NCBI RefSeq assembly: GCF_001180205.1
Contig: NZ_CVSU01000021.1
Coordinates: 1 to 60,913 of the forward strand
Source: Candidatus Pelagibacter communis
Lineage (GTDB): Bacteria > Pseudomonadota > Alphaproteobacteria > Pelagibacterales > Pelagibacteraceae
Length of the DNA: 60,913 bases
Direction of reading: 5' to 3'
In this document: piece after piece, positions 26,955-35,588 of the stretch
How the letters are laid out: each line of letters opens with the position of its first letter
Numbering within the stretch: the stretch's first letter is position 1
Made by a program: the position numbers and the translations under genes
Notes under the pieces: generated by a model
Databases searched by the model: none
Seen by the model: the letters and a program-made list of their open reading frames with translations, nothing else
What the model was told of the DNA's origin: nothing

Positions 26955-27601
26955 TTAAAACTATTAAACCCTCAAAATCAGAAAAAATTTTATTTATATT
27001 TTTAATTGGTCTTTCTATTTTTGCTTTTACATCTTTTTTTTTATTAAAAAATAAATGTCTGTTTGTTGAAAAAAATAATTTAAGTAAACTTAATTTTAAC
27101 GAACCAAATAATATTGCAGTAATGAATGTTGAGTGTGGTAATGTAATAATTGAACTTTATCCAGATATCTCTCCTAAAGCGGTAGAAAGATTTAAAATTT
27201 TAATTGAACAAAAAATGTATGATGGTTCTGCGTTTTATAAAGTTTCAGAAAATACTTTTGTACAAGCTGGAGATATTGAGTATGGAAATATAAATAATTT
27301 AGATTATTCCAAAATTGGTAGCGGAAAGTCTGGATTAGGATTGTTAAAATCAGAACTCAGCAATAATTTTAAATTTACGGAGGGTAGTGTTGGTTTTGCT
27401 AGAGCAACAGAATTTGATACAGAAGATAGTGAATTCTTTATTACATTAAAGGAAATTCCAATTTATCAAGGTGAATATACTCCAATTGGTAAAGTAGTTT
27501 ATGGTTTAGATATATTAACTAAAATTAAAACAGGTAATAAGGCAATTTATGTTTTAAGACCTGATTATATTAAAACCTTTAGAATGTTTAATTCTAATTA
27601 A
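26951..27601 (+). CDS. Cyclophilin-type peptidyl-prolyl isomerase, membrane anchored
   Basis: A 216-residue protein with one N-terminal transmembrane helix (ILFIFLIGLSIFAFTSFFLL) and a periplasmic cyclophilin domain from about residue 50: VIIELYPDISPKAVERF, MYDGSAFYKV, FVQAGDIEYG, GSVGFARA and SEFFITLKEIP. Cyclophilins speed proline isomerisation during folding. The usual active-site Arg after Phe-His is replaced here (SAFYKVSENTFVQAG), so activity may be low. Its stop overlaps the end of the convergent beta-oxidation gene by 8 bases. Confidence 0.78.
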   Translation: MIKTIKPSKSEKILFIFLIGLSIFAFTSFFLLKNKCLFVEKNNLSKLNFNEPNNIAVMNVECGNVIIELYPDISPKAVERFKILIEQKMYDGSAFYKVSENTFVQAGDIEYGNINNLDYSKIGSGKSGLGLLKSELSNNFKFTEGSVGFARATEFDTEDSEFFITLKEIPIYQGEYTPIGKVVYGLDILTKIKTGNKAIYVLRPDYIKTFRMFNSN

Positions 27602-29816
27602 CCAAAGGTTTTCCAGTCGACAATGTGTGTTTAATTCTTTCTTGAGTTTGTTTTGTTTCTATCAATCTCATAAAAGAGTCTAGTTCTAATTTATACAGAT
27701 CATCCTCTGACAATTCTTTTTCAATAGTAGTGTCTCCACCACTTAAAACATTTGCAAGTTCAATTCCAACATGCATACCATGATCTAAAATTACCTTTTC
27801 GTTGTATAATTTCTCTAAAACCTTAACCATTTTATCTTTCAACGGCTTTCCAGAAAGTTTGAATTTGCACTCTTCTGGAGGAACAAAATCATTATTTTGA
27901 TCAATTAAATTTTTTGATTCCTCAAAAAGACTGTTTCTGTTCATTATTTTTTTGTCTTCTGGTCTTAAATACTTTAATGGCTCAGCCTCGATTGGAGATG
28001 TGGCTGTTTTAGCATAACCAATAATATCAAAAACTTTTAGTGGGGCATAATCTGGATCTGATTTTGCTTCCTCTGTTTGTGACCATCTCCACAACATTTC
28101 TTTACATCCTCCGCCTGCAGGAACTAACCCAACAATAGTTTCAACCAATCCAATAACTAAATTTGTATGTGAGGCAACAAAATTACTTTGAACTAAAACC
28201 TCAAAGCCTCCTCCAAGTGTAAGTCCAGAAGGTGCTGATACAACTGGGTACTTAGAGTATTTTAAAGTTTTGCAAGTATCTTGAAAATATTTTATAAATT
28301 TTTCAATTGATTTAAAATCACCTTTATCAGCAAAATTCATAGTATAACTTAAATTCACACCTGCTGAAAATTGCATGCTTTCATTAATTACTATTAAAGG
28401 TTTGTCGGTTGCATTTTTAAGTGCATCCATCGAGTCATAATCTAATGCACAGGCTTTTGTCGTAAACTCAACAATATTAAAATCTTTAAATCGATGAATT
28501 TCAGCTGAATTATTTTTATCTACTTTAATTGCTGATGGCCTTATTTTTCCTAAAGTTTGAATGTCTGTATAAATTTGTCTTTCTCCATAAAAGTTTTCAT
28601 CTTTTGTTTTTGATAAATTTTCTAAAAATATATTATTTTCAAAGTCATCTATTCTTTCAAAGAAATTCTTTACCCCTATAGATTTCAACATTTCAAAAGG
28701 ACCCATTGCCCAATTAAAACCAAGTCTCATAGCTTCATCGATATCATTGAACTTATCAGTAATTCCTGGAACAAGTGAAGAAGCATATTTAATTATTTTT
28801 GATATTACAATCCAAGCATACTCACCAAACTTATCTTTTCGATTAATTAAATTATTTATGTCAACTGTCTCAATTCCTAAATCTATTTTTTTTGTTGCTG
28901 AATACTCTCCTGTTTCTAAATTAATTGCTTCTAAAATTTTTTGATCTCCACTTTTATTCATTCTATAAAAGCCACCTTTTCCTTTACGGCCGGTGTAGCC
29001 TGTCTCAATTAATTTTTTTACTAATGGAATTTCTTTTGCAACAATTTTAAATTCATCTTTATCTGAAAGTTCCTTTATAAAACTTTTTAATACATCAGCC
29101 ATCAAATCAATTCCAATTAGATCATACAATCCAAATACTCCTGTTTTAGGTATACCCATCGGTCTACCAAAAACTGCATCTGCTTCTTCTATTGAAAGTT
29201 TCATTTTGAATGCTTCCGTCATAGCAACCTGCATAGCGTAAACACCAATCCTATTACCTAGAAAACCTGGCGTATCGTTGCAAATTATTGCTCCTTTACC
29301 AAGCTCAACTTCACAAAATTTCTTTAAAGAATTAATTTTTTTTAAGTCATTATTTTCGTTTTTAACAATTTCTAACAATCCCATGTATCTGACGGGATTA
29401 AAAAAGTGAGTGATACAAAAATCTTTTTTTTCTTCGTCATTTAGTTTTTCTGATAGAACTTTAATTGGAATTGATGATGTATTTGATGAAACTATTGCAC
29501 CTTTTTTTCTGTTCTTAAATATCTTCTCATAAATATTATGTTTAATATCAATTCTTTCTACTACTGCCTCTACCACCCAATCTGCATCTTTTACTACGTC
29601 AAAATTTTCTTCAATATTTCCAACATTAATATTGTTAATTTTGCTCTTATCTATTAGCAAAGGAGGTCTAGATTTATGTATTCTATCTCTAGCTTTTTCG
29701 CTGATTTCAGTAGATAAATCTAAAAGAGTAACTGGAACACCAGCATTACATAAATGTGCTGCTATACCACTTCCCATTGTACCAGATCCAATGACTACAA
29801 CTTTTCTAATTTCCAT
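27594..29816 (-). CDS. Fused 3-hydroxyacyl-CoA dehydrogenase / enoyl-CoA hydratase
   Basis: A 740-residue two-function protein. It starts with an NAD-binding motif (VVVIGSGTMGSGIAAHLCNAG) and the dehydrogenase signature ITHFFNPVRYMGLLEIV, continues with two C-terminal 3HCDH units (GFLGNRIGVYAM; later DEAMRLGFNWAMGPFEML), and ends with a crotonase domain (INESMQFSAGVNLS, APSGLTLGGGFEVL, GLVETIVGLVPAGGG). Dehydrogenase-first order is that of Bacillus FadN, opposite to enteric FadB. It should catalyse the hydration and oxidation steps of fatty-acid beta-oxidation. Thiolase and acyl-CoA dehydrogenase are not nearby. Confidence 0.88.
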   Translation of the reverse strand: MEIRKVVVIGSGTMGSGIAAHLCNAGVPVTLLDLSTEISEKARDRIHKSRPPLLIDKSKINNINVGNIEENFDVVKDADWVVEAVVERIDIKHNIYEKIFKNRKKGAIVSSNTSSIPIKVLSEKLNDEEKKDFCITHFFNPVRYMGLLEIVKNENNDLKKINSLKKFCEVELGKGAIICNDTPGFLGNRIGVYAMQVAMTEAFKMKLSIEEADAVFGRPMGIPKTGVFGLYDLIGIDLMADVLKSFIKELSDKDEFKIVAKEIPLVKKLIETGYTGRKGKGGFYRMNKSGDQKILEAINLETGEYSATKKIDLGIETVDINNLINRKDKFGEYAWIVISKIIKYASSLVPGITDKFNDIDEAMRLGFNWAMGPFEMLKSIGVKNFFERIDDFENNIFLENLSKTKDENFYGERQIYTDIQTLGKIRPSAIKVDKNNSAEIHRFKDFNIVEFTTKACALDYDSMDALKNATDKPLIVINESMQFSAGVNLSYTMNFADKGDFKSIEKFIKYFQDTCKTLKYSKYPVVSAPSGLTLGGGFEVLVQSNFVASHTNLVIGLVETIVGLVPAGGGCKEMLWRWSQTEEAKSDPDYAPLKVFDIIGYAKTATSPIEAEPLKYLRPEDKKIMNRNSLFEESKNLIDQNNDFVPPEECKFKLSGKPLKDKMVKVLEKLYNEKVILDHGMHVGIELANVLSGGDTTIEKELSEDDLYKLELDSFMRLIETKQTQERIKHTLSTGKPLVN

Positions 29817-29852
29817 AAAGAACTCTATATATGAATAATTTATTTGGGTAAA

Positions 29853-30707
29853 TTATCTATTTATTCCTCTTAATCTTTCAGATCTTCTTCTTAATAACTC
29901 TGCACTAATTAATATCAAGGTAGATAAAAGAATTAAACAAGTTGCAACTGCAAGAATTGTGGGGCTTAGTTGTTCTCTCAAACCAGTCCACATCTGTATT
30001 GGGATAGTTGTATTTTCTAATCCTGCTAGGAATAATACCACAACAACTTCATCAAAGGATGTTACAAAAGCAAATAATCCCCCAGAAATTACTCCTGGTA
30101 ATATTAAAGGGAGTGTTATCTTCATAAATGTGTTAACTGGGTTACTACCCAAACTTGCGGCAGCTCTTGTTACGCTATGATCAAAACCTGAAAGTGTAGC
30201 TGTTACAGTAATAACAACAAAAGGTGTTCCTAATATAATATGTGCCAAAACTATTCCTGTGTGGGTTGCTGCTAAACCAGCTTTTGCCATGAAAAAGAAA
30301 ATTGCAACACCTGATATAATTAATGGAACAATCATTGGAGATATTAAGGTCGCCATTATCAATCCTTTATAAGGCATATGTCTACTGCTGAGTCCTAGTG
30401 CAGCTAATGTACCTAAAATAATTGATCCAATTGTTGCAAAGATTGCAATTATGAAGCTATTTTTTGCCGCTAGTCCCCATGGATTTTTAGTTCCATAAAT
30501 CATATCTTTATACCATCTCAAAGAGAACGCATCTGGATCAAGATTTTTCATTCCTTCAGAAAAAACTAAAAATTCTTCTGCATTAAATGACAAAGGAAAA
30601 ATTACAAATAAAGGTGCAATCAAAAAGAAAAAAACAAAGGTACAAATCGTAAGATAAATATAATGCCAAATTCTATATCTAGTTTCTGTGTAACTTGGTA
30701 ATGCCAT
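29853..30707 (-). CDS. ABC transporter permease, PotC/YdcV type
   Basis: A 284-residue inner-membrane protein with six hydrophobic segments. The EAA loop that contacts the ATPase is seen in RAAASLGSNPVNTFMKITLPLILPGVISG. The type is the second permease of polyamine/opine-like importers. It lies two bases after the other permease and ends the operon. Confidence 0.87.
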   Translation of the reverse strand: MALPSYTETRYRIWHYIYLTICTFVFFFLIAPLFVIFPLSFNAEEFLVFSEGMKNLDPDAFSLRWYKDMIYGTKNPWGLAAKNSFIIAIFATIGSIILGTLAALGLSSRHMPYKGLIMATLISPMIVPLIISGVAIFFFMAKAGLAATHTGIVLAHIILGTPFVVITVTATLSGFDHSVTRAAASLGSNPVNTFMKITLPLILPGVISGGLFAFVTSFDEVVVVLFLAGLENTTIPIQMWTGLREQLSPTILAVATCLILLSTLILISAELLRRRSERLRGINR

Positions 30708-30709
30708 AA

Positions 30710-31975
30710 TTATCCTAATTTAATGTTATCAACTCCAACCAATTTATTATAAATCCAATAAATAACCAAAACTCCTGTCAAAAGCATTAATCCCATCGCT
30801 GATGCAAAACTCCAATCAAGAGTTGTCTTCATATGAAATGCAATTTGATTACTTATTAAAGTTCCTGATGCTCCACCAACTAAAGCAGGGGTTATGTAGT
30901 ATCCTATCGCTAAAATGAAAACTAATAAACATCCAGCTCCTATTCCTGGAATTGTTAAAGGAAAGTAAACTTTCCAAAAAGCGACGAAAGGTGTTCCACC
31001 TAATGATTTTCCTGCTCTCATTAAACTTGGTGATATTGTTTTCATGACACTATATAAAGGTAGAACCATAAAAGGTAATAATATTTGTGTCATAGCAACG
31101 TAAGTTCCAACTTTATTGTACATCATCTCTGGCCGGTTATCGTCTCCAACTAAACCAATCATTACAAAAAAATCATTTACCACTCCTTGCTGTTGCAACA
31201 AAATCATCCAACTTGCAGTTCTGACCAGCAAAGATGTCCAGAATGGGAGCAATACACAAATCATCAATAAATTGCTGTACTTCATCGGAAGTGTTGCAAG
31301 CAAATGAGCTATTGGATAGCCCATAAAAAAGCTAAAAAGTGTAACAAAAAATGCAATTTCTAATGTTCTTAGCCATAAAATTCTGTGAATTCTTCTGTCT
31401 TCGTCTACTTGAGCTATACTGCCATCTGAAGCAACATACATATCCATACCCTTCAAATATTTTGCCATTGTATAAGGAGGGGCAGTTCTTTTAATTGCTA
31501 ACCAAAACTCTACATTTCTCCATCTCTTATGAATTTTGTTAATTTGTTCTTTTATACTAATACTTTCATCAATTTTATTTCTTTTTATTTGTCTAAAAAG
31601 TCTTTTAGTAATTGTATTAAAACCATTTTTTTCTTTATTTAACCTTTGTCCTAATTTTCCATGCTCTTGCTTCTCAACAAGTACTTTATAATCTTCATAA
31701 AATCCTCTATATACTTCTTCGGGTGGTAATTCCTCAAGGTTTTCCCATTTTTCCATTGCTTTGAAAGTTTTTGGAAGCATATTGGTAACCATTCTGTCAT
31801 CAACACTCCTCATAAACATGTCGCCAATTGGAAATATATAAGTGATAACAAGAAATAATAGTAATGGAGCTACAAGAAGAAATGCTTTTATTTTATTCTT
31901 CTTTTCTGCTTTTTTTAAACTAACCTCTAAAGGTATTCCGTCAGTTGTTAATATTTGTTTTGTTTCAGAGCTCAT
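30710..31975 (-). CDS. ABC transporter permease, PotB/YdcU type with long periplasmic insertion
   Basis: A 421-residue permease, longer than usual PotB. After the first transmembrane helix (AFLLVAPLLLFLVITYIF) there is an insertion of about 150 charged residues (from GDMFMRSVDDR to DRRIHRILWLR) before the remaining helices. The EAA loop is AGKSLGGTPFVAFWKVYFPLTIPG. The insertion probably lies in the periplasm next to the binding protein. Its start codon sits directly at the end of a hairpin plus seven-T element. Confidence 0.85.
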   Translation of the reverse strand: MSSETKQILTTDGIPLEVSLKKAEKKNKIKAFLLVAPLLLFLVITYIFPIGDMFMRSVDDRMVTNMLPKTFKAMEKWENLEELPPEEVYRGFYEDYKVLVEKQEHGKLGQRLNKEKNGFNTITKRLFRQIKRNKIDESISIKEQINKIHKRWRNVEFWLAIKRTAPPYTMAKYLKGMDMYVASDGSIAQVDEDRRIHRILWLRTLEIAFFVTLFSFFMGYPIAHLLATLPMKYSNLLMICVLLPFWTSLLVRTASWMILLQQQGVVNDFFVMIGLVGDDNRPEMMYNKVGTYVAMTQILLPFMVLPLYSVMKTISPSLMRAGKSLGGTPFVAFWKVYFPLTIPGIGAGCLLVFILAIGYYITPALVGGASGTLISNQIAFHMKTTLDWSFASAMGLMLLTGVLVIYWIYNKLVGVDNIKLG

Positions 31976-32008
31976 AAAAAAATAGGGCGGTTAAAAATAA
32001 CCGCCCTA
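31976..32008 (-). terminator. Attenuator-type terminator between binding-protein and permease genes
   Basis: On the minus strand an 11-bp perfect stem (TAGGGCGGTTA / TAACCGCCCTA, tetraloop TTTT) is followed by TTTTTTT and then directly by the permease ATG. This is a full intrinsic-terminator structure inside the operon and would let most transcripts end after the binding-protein gene. Confidence 0.8.
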
Positions 32009-32043
32009 AATATATTATATAAATTCAGTGTTTAAAACTGAAA

Positions 32044-33159
32044 TTATAGTCCTGCTTTCATTGCTTCCCACTTCTCACTGATTTCAGTATTGTTATCAGC
32101 CCAGAAGAATGGGTCTACTAAGAAATAATTCTTAGTGTTTGCAGGAGCTGTTGGCATTTGTGGCATCATTTCAGTTTTACCATCTTTGTACCAAGGCTCA
32201 CCAGCAGTAATTACATCAAGAGATGATTTTCTGTATGGTGCATAAGCAATATACTTCGCACTACCAGCTAACATTTCTGTGTTAGTCATCATTGCAAGAG
32301 CTTTTTTAGCATCAGCTTCGTTTGGTCCACCTTTAACTAGTGCAAAGTATTCATAATCAAGACCTTGACCATCCCATACTTGTACAAGTGGTGCACCTTC
32401 ACCAACTATTGCGTTAAAAAATCTTCCGTTCCAACCAGTTGCCATTACAACTTCACCACTCATTAAAAGTTCTGGTGGTTGGGCACCTGCTGACCAGAAT
32501 ACACATCCGCCATTAGGATCTGTACATAATTTTTTAATTTTATTCATCGCTCTGTCGATTCCACCGTCTTCTAGAAGTTTTCTGTAAACTCTAGTTCCGC
32601 CGTCACCTAGCTTAACACCATCTGCAGCTAAAGCGATTTCTAAATTAGTTAAAGCACTTTTATAGATTGCTCTTTTTCCAGGAAACTTTTTAGTATTAAA
32701 AAAATCTTTAATAGTCTTTGGAGTGCCTTTTAAATTGTTTTTGTTATAAGCATAGTTCCAAGAATATAAAATGTTACCTACAGCACATTCACTCGGCATT
32801 GGTGCAAAGAAATCTTCACTTGCTTTAGTTCCATCTGGTGCTGCTGGGAAATCTTTGTCAAAATCAAATTTAACAAATATTCCTTCGTCACATCCGTTAA
32901 TAGTGTCGAATGCAAATACATCTATGATATCCCAAGTGATTGCACCTGCTTCTTTCTGTGCTTTGATCTCTGATAAACCACCAGAATAGTCAACCCAATT
33001 GATTTCTATTCCTAATGCTTTAGCAGTTGGATCACCATACCCTAGCTTTTGAGACTCTGTATAAGCTCCACCCCATGATGCTACAGTAACAGCAAAGGCT
33101 GAAGATGTTAGAGACACAACAAAAGAAAGAGCTAATAATAATTTACTTATTTTTCTCAT
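32044..33159 (-). CDS. Periplasmic substrate-binding protein, polyamine/opine (PotD-like) family
   Basis: A 371-residue binding protein. The signal peptide (MRKISKLLLALSFVVSLTSSAFA) is followed by VTVASWGGAYTESQK, GAITWDIIDVFAFD, GNILYSWNYAYNKN and ATGWNGRFFNA, typical of the spermidine/putrescine-opine cluster. GGAGG lies six bases upstream of the ATG. The ligand is unknown; acidic residues of the PotD polyamine pocket cannot be assigned by eye. The neighbouring ectoine-hydrolase-like and EutA-like genes suggest a compatible solute or modified amino acid. Confidence 0.87.
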   Translation of the reverse strand: MRKISKLLLALSFVVSLTSSAFAVTVASWGGAYTESQKLGYGDPTAKALGIEINWVDYSGGLSEIKAQKEAGAITWDIIDVFAFDTINGCDEGIFVKFDFDKDFPAAPDGTKASEDFFAPMPSECAVGNILYSWNYAYNKNNLKGTPKTIKDFFNTKKFPGKRAIYKSALTNLEIALAADGVKLGDGGTRVYRKLLEDGGIDRAMNKIKKLCTDPNGGCVFWSAGAQPPELLMSGEVVMATGWNGRFFNAIVGEGAPLVQVWDGQGLDYEYFALVKGGPNEADAKKALAMMTNTEMLAGSAKYIAYAPYRKSSLDVITAGEPWYKDGKTEMMPQMPTAPANTKNYFLVDPFFWADNNTEISEKWEAMKAGL

Positions 33160-33205
33160 TATTCCTCCGTTTAAACGTTGATATAAATTAATTTATATAA
33201 GTAAA

Positions 33206-33234
33206 AGTACAACAAATAGGAATGATTAAGTCAA
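33206..33234 (-). promoter_or_regulatory. Candidate sigma-70 promoter for the binding-protein gene
   Basis: On the minus strand TTGACT (33229-33234) and TGTACT (33206-33211) are 17 bases apart, 5/6 and 4/6 matches to the -35 and -10 consensus. An 18-bp perfect AT palindrome (33181-33198) lies in the predicted leader. The 128-base gap between the ATPase and binding-protein genes is large for this genome, which supports an internal promoter. Confidence 0.45.
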
Positions 33235-33287
33235 CAGCTGATTTTGTCAGTAGTTACTTCTTTTAGATGTAAATATTTTAAATAGGA

Positions 33288-34373
33288 TTATTTTGGGTCT
33301 AATGCTCTAGCATCAACACTATTCCAGCCAATATTTATATCTTGACTTACTTTTAACTCTAAATTGGATGTGCTGTTGGGTACTTTAAGAATAAACTCCG
33401 AGCTTCCTAAAAGATTTAATCTAACTCTTGTATGATCACCGTGATAAATTACTTCTTCAATCTTTCCAGTAAACATATTATCCATCTTATCAGTCGGATT
33501 AATTAACGCCCTTTCAGGTCTTAAAGAAACAGTTGTTTTCTCACCTTTAGACTTTACAGAAATTGGATTGGCTAGTATTTCTGAATTGGCTAATTTAACT
33601 TTGCATTTATCTTTATCGATATCCACAACTTCACCATTGAAAGTATTGTTCTCACCAATAAACTCAGCAACAAAAGAATTTACTGGCTTCTCATAAAGTT
33701 CAGCTGGATTTGAAAGCTGTTGAACTTTTCCATCATTAAATACCGCAATTCGGTTTGACATAGTTAATGCCTCACTTTGATCATGAGTTACATATACAAC
33801 TGTTACACCAATACTTTCATGAATATGTTTTATTTCATATTGCATGCTTTCTCTTAAATTTTTATCTAATGCTCCCAAAGGTTCATCCATCAATACGACT
33901 GCTGGATCAAACACTAAAGCTCTTGCAACTGCAACCCTTTGTTGCTGACCACCTGAAAGTTGAGCTGGCATTCTAGTTTCAAATCCACTTAATGAAACCA
34001 TTGATAATGCTTTATCAACTTTTTTATCTATTTCATTTTTTTCAACCTTTCTTACTCTTAAAGGAAAAGCTAAGTTTTCATAAACTGTCATATGTGGAAA
34101 CAAAGCATAGTTTTGAAAAACCATACCAATACCTCTTTTATGTGGAGGAATATTCGAAATTATGTTTCCATCTAATAATATCTCACCATGAGTTGGTGTT
34201 TCAAAACCAGCTAACATCATTAAACAAGTTGTCTTGCCTGAACCAGACGGACCAAGCATTGTTATGAATTCGCCTTCTGCAATATCTAATTGAAGATCTT
34301 TGACGACAAGAACTTTACCGTCATAACTTTTATCTACTTTATCGAATTTTACAAATTCTGGATTTTTAGACAT
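33288..34373 (-). CDS. ABC transporter ATP-binding protein, PotA type
   Basis: A 361-residue ATPase: Walker A GPSGSGKTTC, Q-loop FQNYALFPHMTV, signature LSGGQQQRVAVARAL, Walker B VVLMDEPLGALD and H-loop VTHDQSEAL. A TOBE-type regulatory domain follows from about residue 235 (FVAEFIGENNTFNGEV; TVSLRPERALI). The composition is that of PotA-like importers and it serves the binding protein and permeases just downstream. Confidence 0.9.
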   Translation of the reverse strand: MSKNPEFVKFDKVDKSYDGKVLVVKDLQLDIAEGEFITMLGPSGSGKTTCLMMLAGFETPTHGEILLDGNIISNIPPHKRGIGMVFQNYALFPHMTVYENLAFPLRVRKVEKNEIDKKVDKALSMVSLSGFETRMPAQLSGGQQQRVAVARALVFDPAVVLMDEPLGALDKNLRESMQYEIKHIHESIGVTVVYVTHDQSEALTMSNRIAVFNDGKVQQLSNPAELYEKPVNSFVAEFIGENNTFNGEVVDIDKDKCKVKLANSEILANPISVKSKGEKTTVSLRPERALINPTDKMDNMFTGKIEEVIYHGDHTRVRLNLLGSSEFILKVPNSTSNLELKVSQDINIGWNSVDARALDPK

Positions 34374-34418
34374 AAAAGTGAATATAAAACATTTGTATAA
34401 ATATATTTCAATAGCTAA

Positions 34419-35588
34419 TTAACTCTTTATATGAAGCTCTTTTGGAAAATTACAAAACAATTCTGATCCATTCTCTGTGACTCTAATAGCTTCTGAAGCT
34501 TCAACTCCCCAATCTCCAAACTGCATCACTGCTATCATATGAAAGCAAACATTAGGTTCTAAAACTGTCATATCTCCTTTATAAATATTAAGAGTATGCT
34601 CACCCCAATCAGGAGGATAACCAATTCCAATCGAATAACCTGTTCTAGATTTTTTTTCTATTCCGTATTTATCTAAAATTTTCCAAAAAGCTTGAGCAAC
34701 ATCATTTGCTGTATTCCCGGGTTTAATCTGACTTATGCCAGCATTCAATGCTTCTATTGTTTTGTTCATTGTATCAATTTTTAATTGATTGGGTTTTCCA
34801 AGCAGAACTGTTCTCGCCATTGGAGCATGATATCTCTTATAAACTCCAGATAATTCAATAATTGTTGCCTCTCCTTCTACAAATTTATCTTGTGTTGCTG
34901 TTAAATGTGAAGCTGAAGTGCCTTTCCCTGTTGGAAGTAATGTTGCGATACTAGAATATTCACCTCCAAATTCCTCTGTACCATAAAATAAAGTTTTTTG
35001 AATTTCACCAACTGCATCACACTGTCTTACACCTGGTTTAATAACTTCCATGGCAGTTTTCATTCCTTTTTCAGAAATTTTTGCAGCAGATTTCATGAAA
35101 CCTATTTCATCATCTGATTTTACTAACCTTGCCCAATTAACTAAACGATCGCTATCTTTGATTTTTGCATTAGGTAATCCTTGCTTTATTTTTTCATAAC
35201 AAAACGCAGTGAAGTAATGCGCATCCATTTCTAATCCAATGCATAACTTATCCCATTTTCTTTCTTTTATAATCTCTACCAAATTATCATAAGGATGTTT
35301 TGGCCAAGTATGGATATAATTTTCGTCATAAACTAAAATATTCTCATCCTTTAAATAAGTTTTAATATATGCACCACCTGCATCTTGAGCCCTAACAAAA
35401 CATAGAGGCTCGTCTGAATCTATATGAACAATTGCACATTGAGCATAATAAAAAGACCAAGCATCATAACCTGTTAGGTAATTCATGTTGTTAGTGTCAT
35501 GTGAGATTAAAAGATCGATGCCTTTTTCTTGCATCATTTTTTTAACTTTTGTTAATCTTTGCTTATATTCTTCTTTTGTGAACAACAT
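34419..35588 (-). CDS. M24-fold hydrolase, ectoine hydrolase (DoeA/EutD)-like, metal ligands not conserved
   Basis: A 389-residue creatinase/aminopeptidase-P-fold protein. The N-terminal domain contains NNMNYLTGYDAWSFYYAQ and RAQDAGGAYIKTY, the pattern of ectoine hydrolases (DoeA/EutD). In the C-terminal domain the two Asp ligands of M24 metallopeptidases are replaced (IELSGVYKRYHAPMART), so a metal-independent, creatinase-like C-N hydrolysis is expected. GYSIGIGYPPDWGEHTL also matches DoeA. The upstream partner is EutA-like (TAATG overlap). The deacetylase DoeB is absent, so ectoine itself is only one possible substrate. Confidence 0.75.
   Translation of the reverse strand: MLFTKEEYKQRLTKVKKMMQEKGIDLLISHDTNNMNYLTGYDAWSFYYAQCAIVHIDSDEPLCFVRAQDAGGAYIKTYLKDENILVYDENYIHTWPKHPYDNLVEIIKERKWDKLCIGLEMDAHYFTAFCYEKIKQGLPNAKIKDSDRLVNWARLVKSDDEIGFMKSAAKISEKGMKTAMEVIKPGVRQCDAVGEIQKTLFYGTEEFGGEYSSIATLLPTGKGTSASHLTATQDKFVEGEATIIELSGVYKRYHAPMARTVLLGKPNQLKIDTMNKTIEALNAGISQIKPGNTANDVAQAFWKILDKYGIEKKSRTGYSIGIGYPPDWGEHTLNIYKGDMTVLEPNVCFHMIAVMQFGDWGVEASEAIRVTENGSELFCNFPKELHIKS

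Noticed and set aside
29632..29838. 68-residue plus-strand frame over the start of the beta-oxidation gene
   Set aside because: It is antisense to the NAD-binding motif of a well-supported gene and has no homology I recognise.
32021..32042. Inverted repeat TTCAGT/ACTGAA just after the binding-protein stop
   Set aside because: The short AT-rich arms are minor beside the adjacent strong hairpin; I see no independent function.
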